Source: Lewinellaceae bacterium (GTDB lineage Bacteria; Bacteroidota; Bacteroidia; Chitinophagales; Saprospiraceae). Taken from it: a stretch of DNA of 64,000 nt. Below, one piece after another: positions 62,312 through 64,000 of this stretch; position 1 is the stretch's first letter; each line of letters opens with the position of its first letter. The notes under the pieces are model-generated. The model made no database searches. It had not been told where the DNA came from and was given only the letters and a program-made list of their open reading frames with translations. The translations under genes were made by a program, and so were the position numbers. The stretch is taken from contig JACJYI010000004.1 of assembly GCA_020636225.1 (NCBI GenBank), positions 186,001-250,000 on the forward strand, in the 5' to 3' direction.

Positions 62312-64000
62312 TTACCGGGTAATTTTCAAATTTCTCTGGTACTCTTCGACCAAATTTTTATAGTACGGTTTGAGGGAAGGTGACACCGTGCGGTACAGTT
62401 CCGTTTCCGCCTCGCGTTTCTTCAGATACTCTTCCAGGCTGGGTGGTCGCTTTCGCTCATACTGGCTGGCAGTTTCGGATTTGCGCTTGTTGTCGTACTC
62501 CCGTTCCCGCTCAGCCCGCTCGTGATCCAGCAACTTGCTGAGGATGTCCTCCTGGCGCTTCATGGTCTCGGCGGTCAATCGCTTGTTCACCAGGTCGATC
62601 TCGGTCTTGTCCATCTGATCGATGATATCCTGCAGCAGCGGATCGGGCTTGCCACCCTGCCGCTTTTCCTTGTTCAATTCCTCCAGTGCCTTGCGCATTG
62701 CCGCCTGCTTGGCAGCCATCTGGGCAAACTCCTTGCTGGAGCCACCCTGGCCATTCTTCATGCGTTCCTGAAGGCCCTTCATCATCTCATTGAGCGACTT
62801 CTGGCCCTGACCCATCTTGTCCTTGGGCGTGCCTCCCGGCTTGGGGTTACTGCCTCCCGGGTTCTGGCAGTTCTGATTGCCTGCCATCTGACTGGACATC
62901 TGCTGTTGCATCTGGTTCATCACCTCACTCAGCATCAGGGCCAGATCATTGAGGTTCTTCATGGCAAACTGCTGCTCGGCGCTGGCCGGTGATTGTTGCC
63001 GGTCCTCCAGGAGGGTCATGGACTTGCCCATATGGCCCTTCACCTCGGTGACTTTCTCTGTCACAAAAGTCTCGATCTGGATCACCCGCTTGGACAGGGC
63101 CTGCAGGGAATCCTCCACCAACTTGAAGTCATCCTGGATCTTCTTCTGTTCCTGGACCAGCTTGACGTATCGCGGTGCGGTCACCGCAGTCTTGCCCACA
63201 TCCGCGATCAATTGTTCCTGATCGAATGACAGGGTCACCAGGTTTTCCAGCAGCTGGCGCAAGGCTTTCATGTCCTCCTCCATCTGCTCCTGTTCACCCT
63301 GCTGCATGTTCATCTCCATGGCCTGGGCCATATCCTTCATCTTCTTCGCCGCACCCTTCTGCGACTTGGAGGCTTTCTTGTTCTCCTGTTGCTCCAGTTG
63401 CTCCTTGGAATCCTCCATATCCTGATCGATCTCCTCCATCTTCTCTTCCGGATCGCCCAGCTGCTTGGGGGTTTCCAGCTCCTCGTTCTTCTTCTCGATC
63501 TCCTCCATCTTTTCCTGGAGCTCATCAAACTTCTTGTTCAATTCCTCCTGCTCCTTGTTCAACTCCTCCTGGGATTCGGTCTTGTTCTCTGTCTTCTCGG
63601 CGAGATTCTCCTGTTCCTTGGCCAACTCCCGAAGTTTCTCGATCTGGTCCTGGAGGTCCTTCTCTACTTCCAGCTGCTTGTACATCTCCATCATGCGGTC
63701 CAACTCCTTGTCGAGCTGTTCCTCATTGAGCTTCATCTCTTCCAGCTTCTCGAGACTTTGATCCTTCTGGAGCTCCTGCAGCATTTCCTCGATCTTCTCG
63801 ATCAGTTCCTTCATCTCCGGGCTGAGCAGTTCCTCGAACATCTTCTGGACCTTTTCCTGCTTCTCTTTCAGTTCGGGACTTGGTTCGGAAAACTCCTCCT
63901 GGTTCTTCATGTTCTGGTCAAACAGGTCCTTCGCCTGCTCGATCTCCTGCATCAGATCCTTGCGGCGATCCAGGAGCTTCTCCATCTCCTTCCGGCTCTT
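62312..64000 (-). CDS. DUF4175-type protein, very long coiled coil, 5' end cut off
   Basis: The frame is open past the window edge (codons for K-S-R-K-E precede the ATG at 63985), so at least 562 residues are seen of a probably larger protein. It is almost wholly Glu/Lys/Gln/Leu heptads (for example EELLSPEMKELIEKIEEMLQELQ, EQEELNKKFDELQEKMEEIEKK). A Met/Gln-rich section (AMEMNMQQGEQEQMEEDMKALRQLL) and a Gly/Pro-rich linker (QNCQNPGGSNPKPGGTPKDK) follow, then an Arg/Lys-rich C-terminal helix ending in KPYYKNLVEEYQRNLKITR. This pattern matches the C-terminal part of Bacteroidota DUF4175 proteins, which usually begin with several membrane helices. I infer a membrane-anchored filamentous protein; function unknown. 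Confidence 0.75.
   Translation of the reverse strand, partial: KSRKEMEKLLDRRKDLMQEIEQAKDLFDQNMKNQEEFSEPSPELKEKQEKVQKMFEELLSPEMKELIEKIEEMLQELQKDQSLEKLEEMKLNEEQLDKELDRMMEMYKQLEVEKDLQDQIEKLRELAKEQENLAEKTENKTESQEELNKEQEELNKKFDELQEKMEEIEKKNEELETPKQLGDPEEKMEEIDQDMEDSKEQLEQQENKKASKSQKGAAKKMKDMAQAMEMNMQQGEQEQMEEDMKALRQLLENLVTLSFDQEQLIADVGKTAVTAPRYVKLVQEQKKIQDDFKLVEDSLQALSKRVIQIETFVTEKVTEVKGHMGKSMTLLEDRQQSPASAEQQFAMKNLNDLALMLSEVMNQMQQQMSSQMAGNQNCQNPGGSNPKPGGTPKDKMGQGQKSLNEMMKGLQERMKNGQGGSSKEFAQMAAKQAAMRKALEELNKEKRQGGKPDPLLQDIIDQMDKTEIDLVNKRLTAETMKRQEDILSKLLDHERAEREREYDNKRKSETASQYERKRPPSLEEYLKKREAETELYRTVSPSLKPYYKNLVEEYQRNLKITR

Noticed and set aside
1..64000. tRNA, rRNA or riboswitch genes
   Set aside because: I looked for cloverleaf-like and conserved leader motifs in the larger gaps but saw none that I could support.

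Overview
This window reads as a piece of a free-living Bacteroidota chromosome, most like the Saprospiria/Lewinella group. That placement is inferred from gene content, not from a database search. The supporting signs are many secreted proteins ending in type IX secretion (T9SS) sorting domains of type A (LPVxL..F / FPNPTSG) and type B (VPNVFSPN..DGxND, gliding-motility style). Others are DUF6089-like and DUF2853-like proteins, a two-component-propeller kinase with a LytTR regulator, YbeY with the HGVLHLxGYxD form, and starts without clear Shine-Dalgarno sequences.

Layout. 1-2110: a cut-off coiled-coil protein, a DMT exporter and a SET-domain protein. 2111-2960: an AT-rich exported orphan. 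2960-5860: a REP/RAYT zone with one full TnpA-like Y1 transposase, two tandem 414-bp truncated copies and many GC-rich palindromes, some with a 21-nt extended loop. 5868-14800 (minus): gamma-carbonic anhydrase-like protein, outer-membrane barrel and two large T9SS cargo proteins. 14953-19736 (plus): acyltransferase, alpha/beta hydrolase, Upf1/SMUBP2-like helicase and truncated hemoglobin, separated by short degenerate repeats. 19735-26495: DUF2853-like protein, 221-bp tandem repeats, M23 peptidase, NTF2-like protein, beta-helix protein and ELWxxDGT-repeat protein. 26580-27400: tandem repeats carrying a 182-bp MITE-like element with a 4-bp target duplication. 27398-32334 (minus): MacB-like ABC transporter pair, DUF2892-like protein, a two-gene hydrolase/membrane operon and a small unknown. 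32544-36437: a PKD/HYR/LamG surface protein. 37163-42510: a propeller sensor kinase split by an intact IS3-family element, followed by its LytTR response regulator. 42636-55561: three consecutive ~1,415-residue colinear adhesin paralogs. 55704-64000: barrel protein, single-heme-motif T9SS protein, acyltransferase, CotH-family protein, SDR, YbeY, an anti-sigma-type ATPase and a cut-off DUF4175-like coiled-coil protein.

How it fits together. Most of the coding capacity is surface display: T9SS cargo, barrels, beta-helix and Ig-like adhesins. The most unusual block is 37-55.6 kb, where a LytTR two-component system lies directly upstream of a triplicated giant adhesin locus and its sensor kinase is interrupted by an IS. 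Removing the IS and one copy of its 5-bp target duplication restores a single 995-residue reading frame. The intergenic DNA is rich in several dispersed repeat families (REP palindromes, AATTCCAAA-type, CTCTGTG-type, GACAACCGACAAC-type, GGTATTCGG-type). Some of them reach into gene ends.
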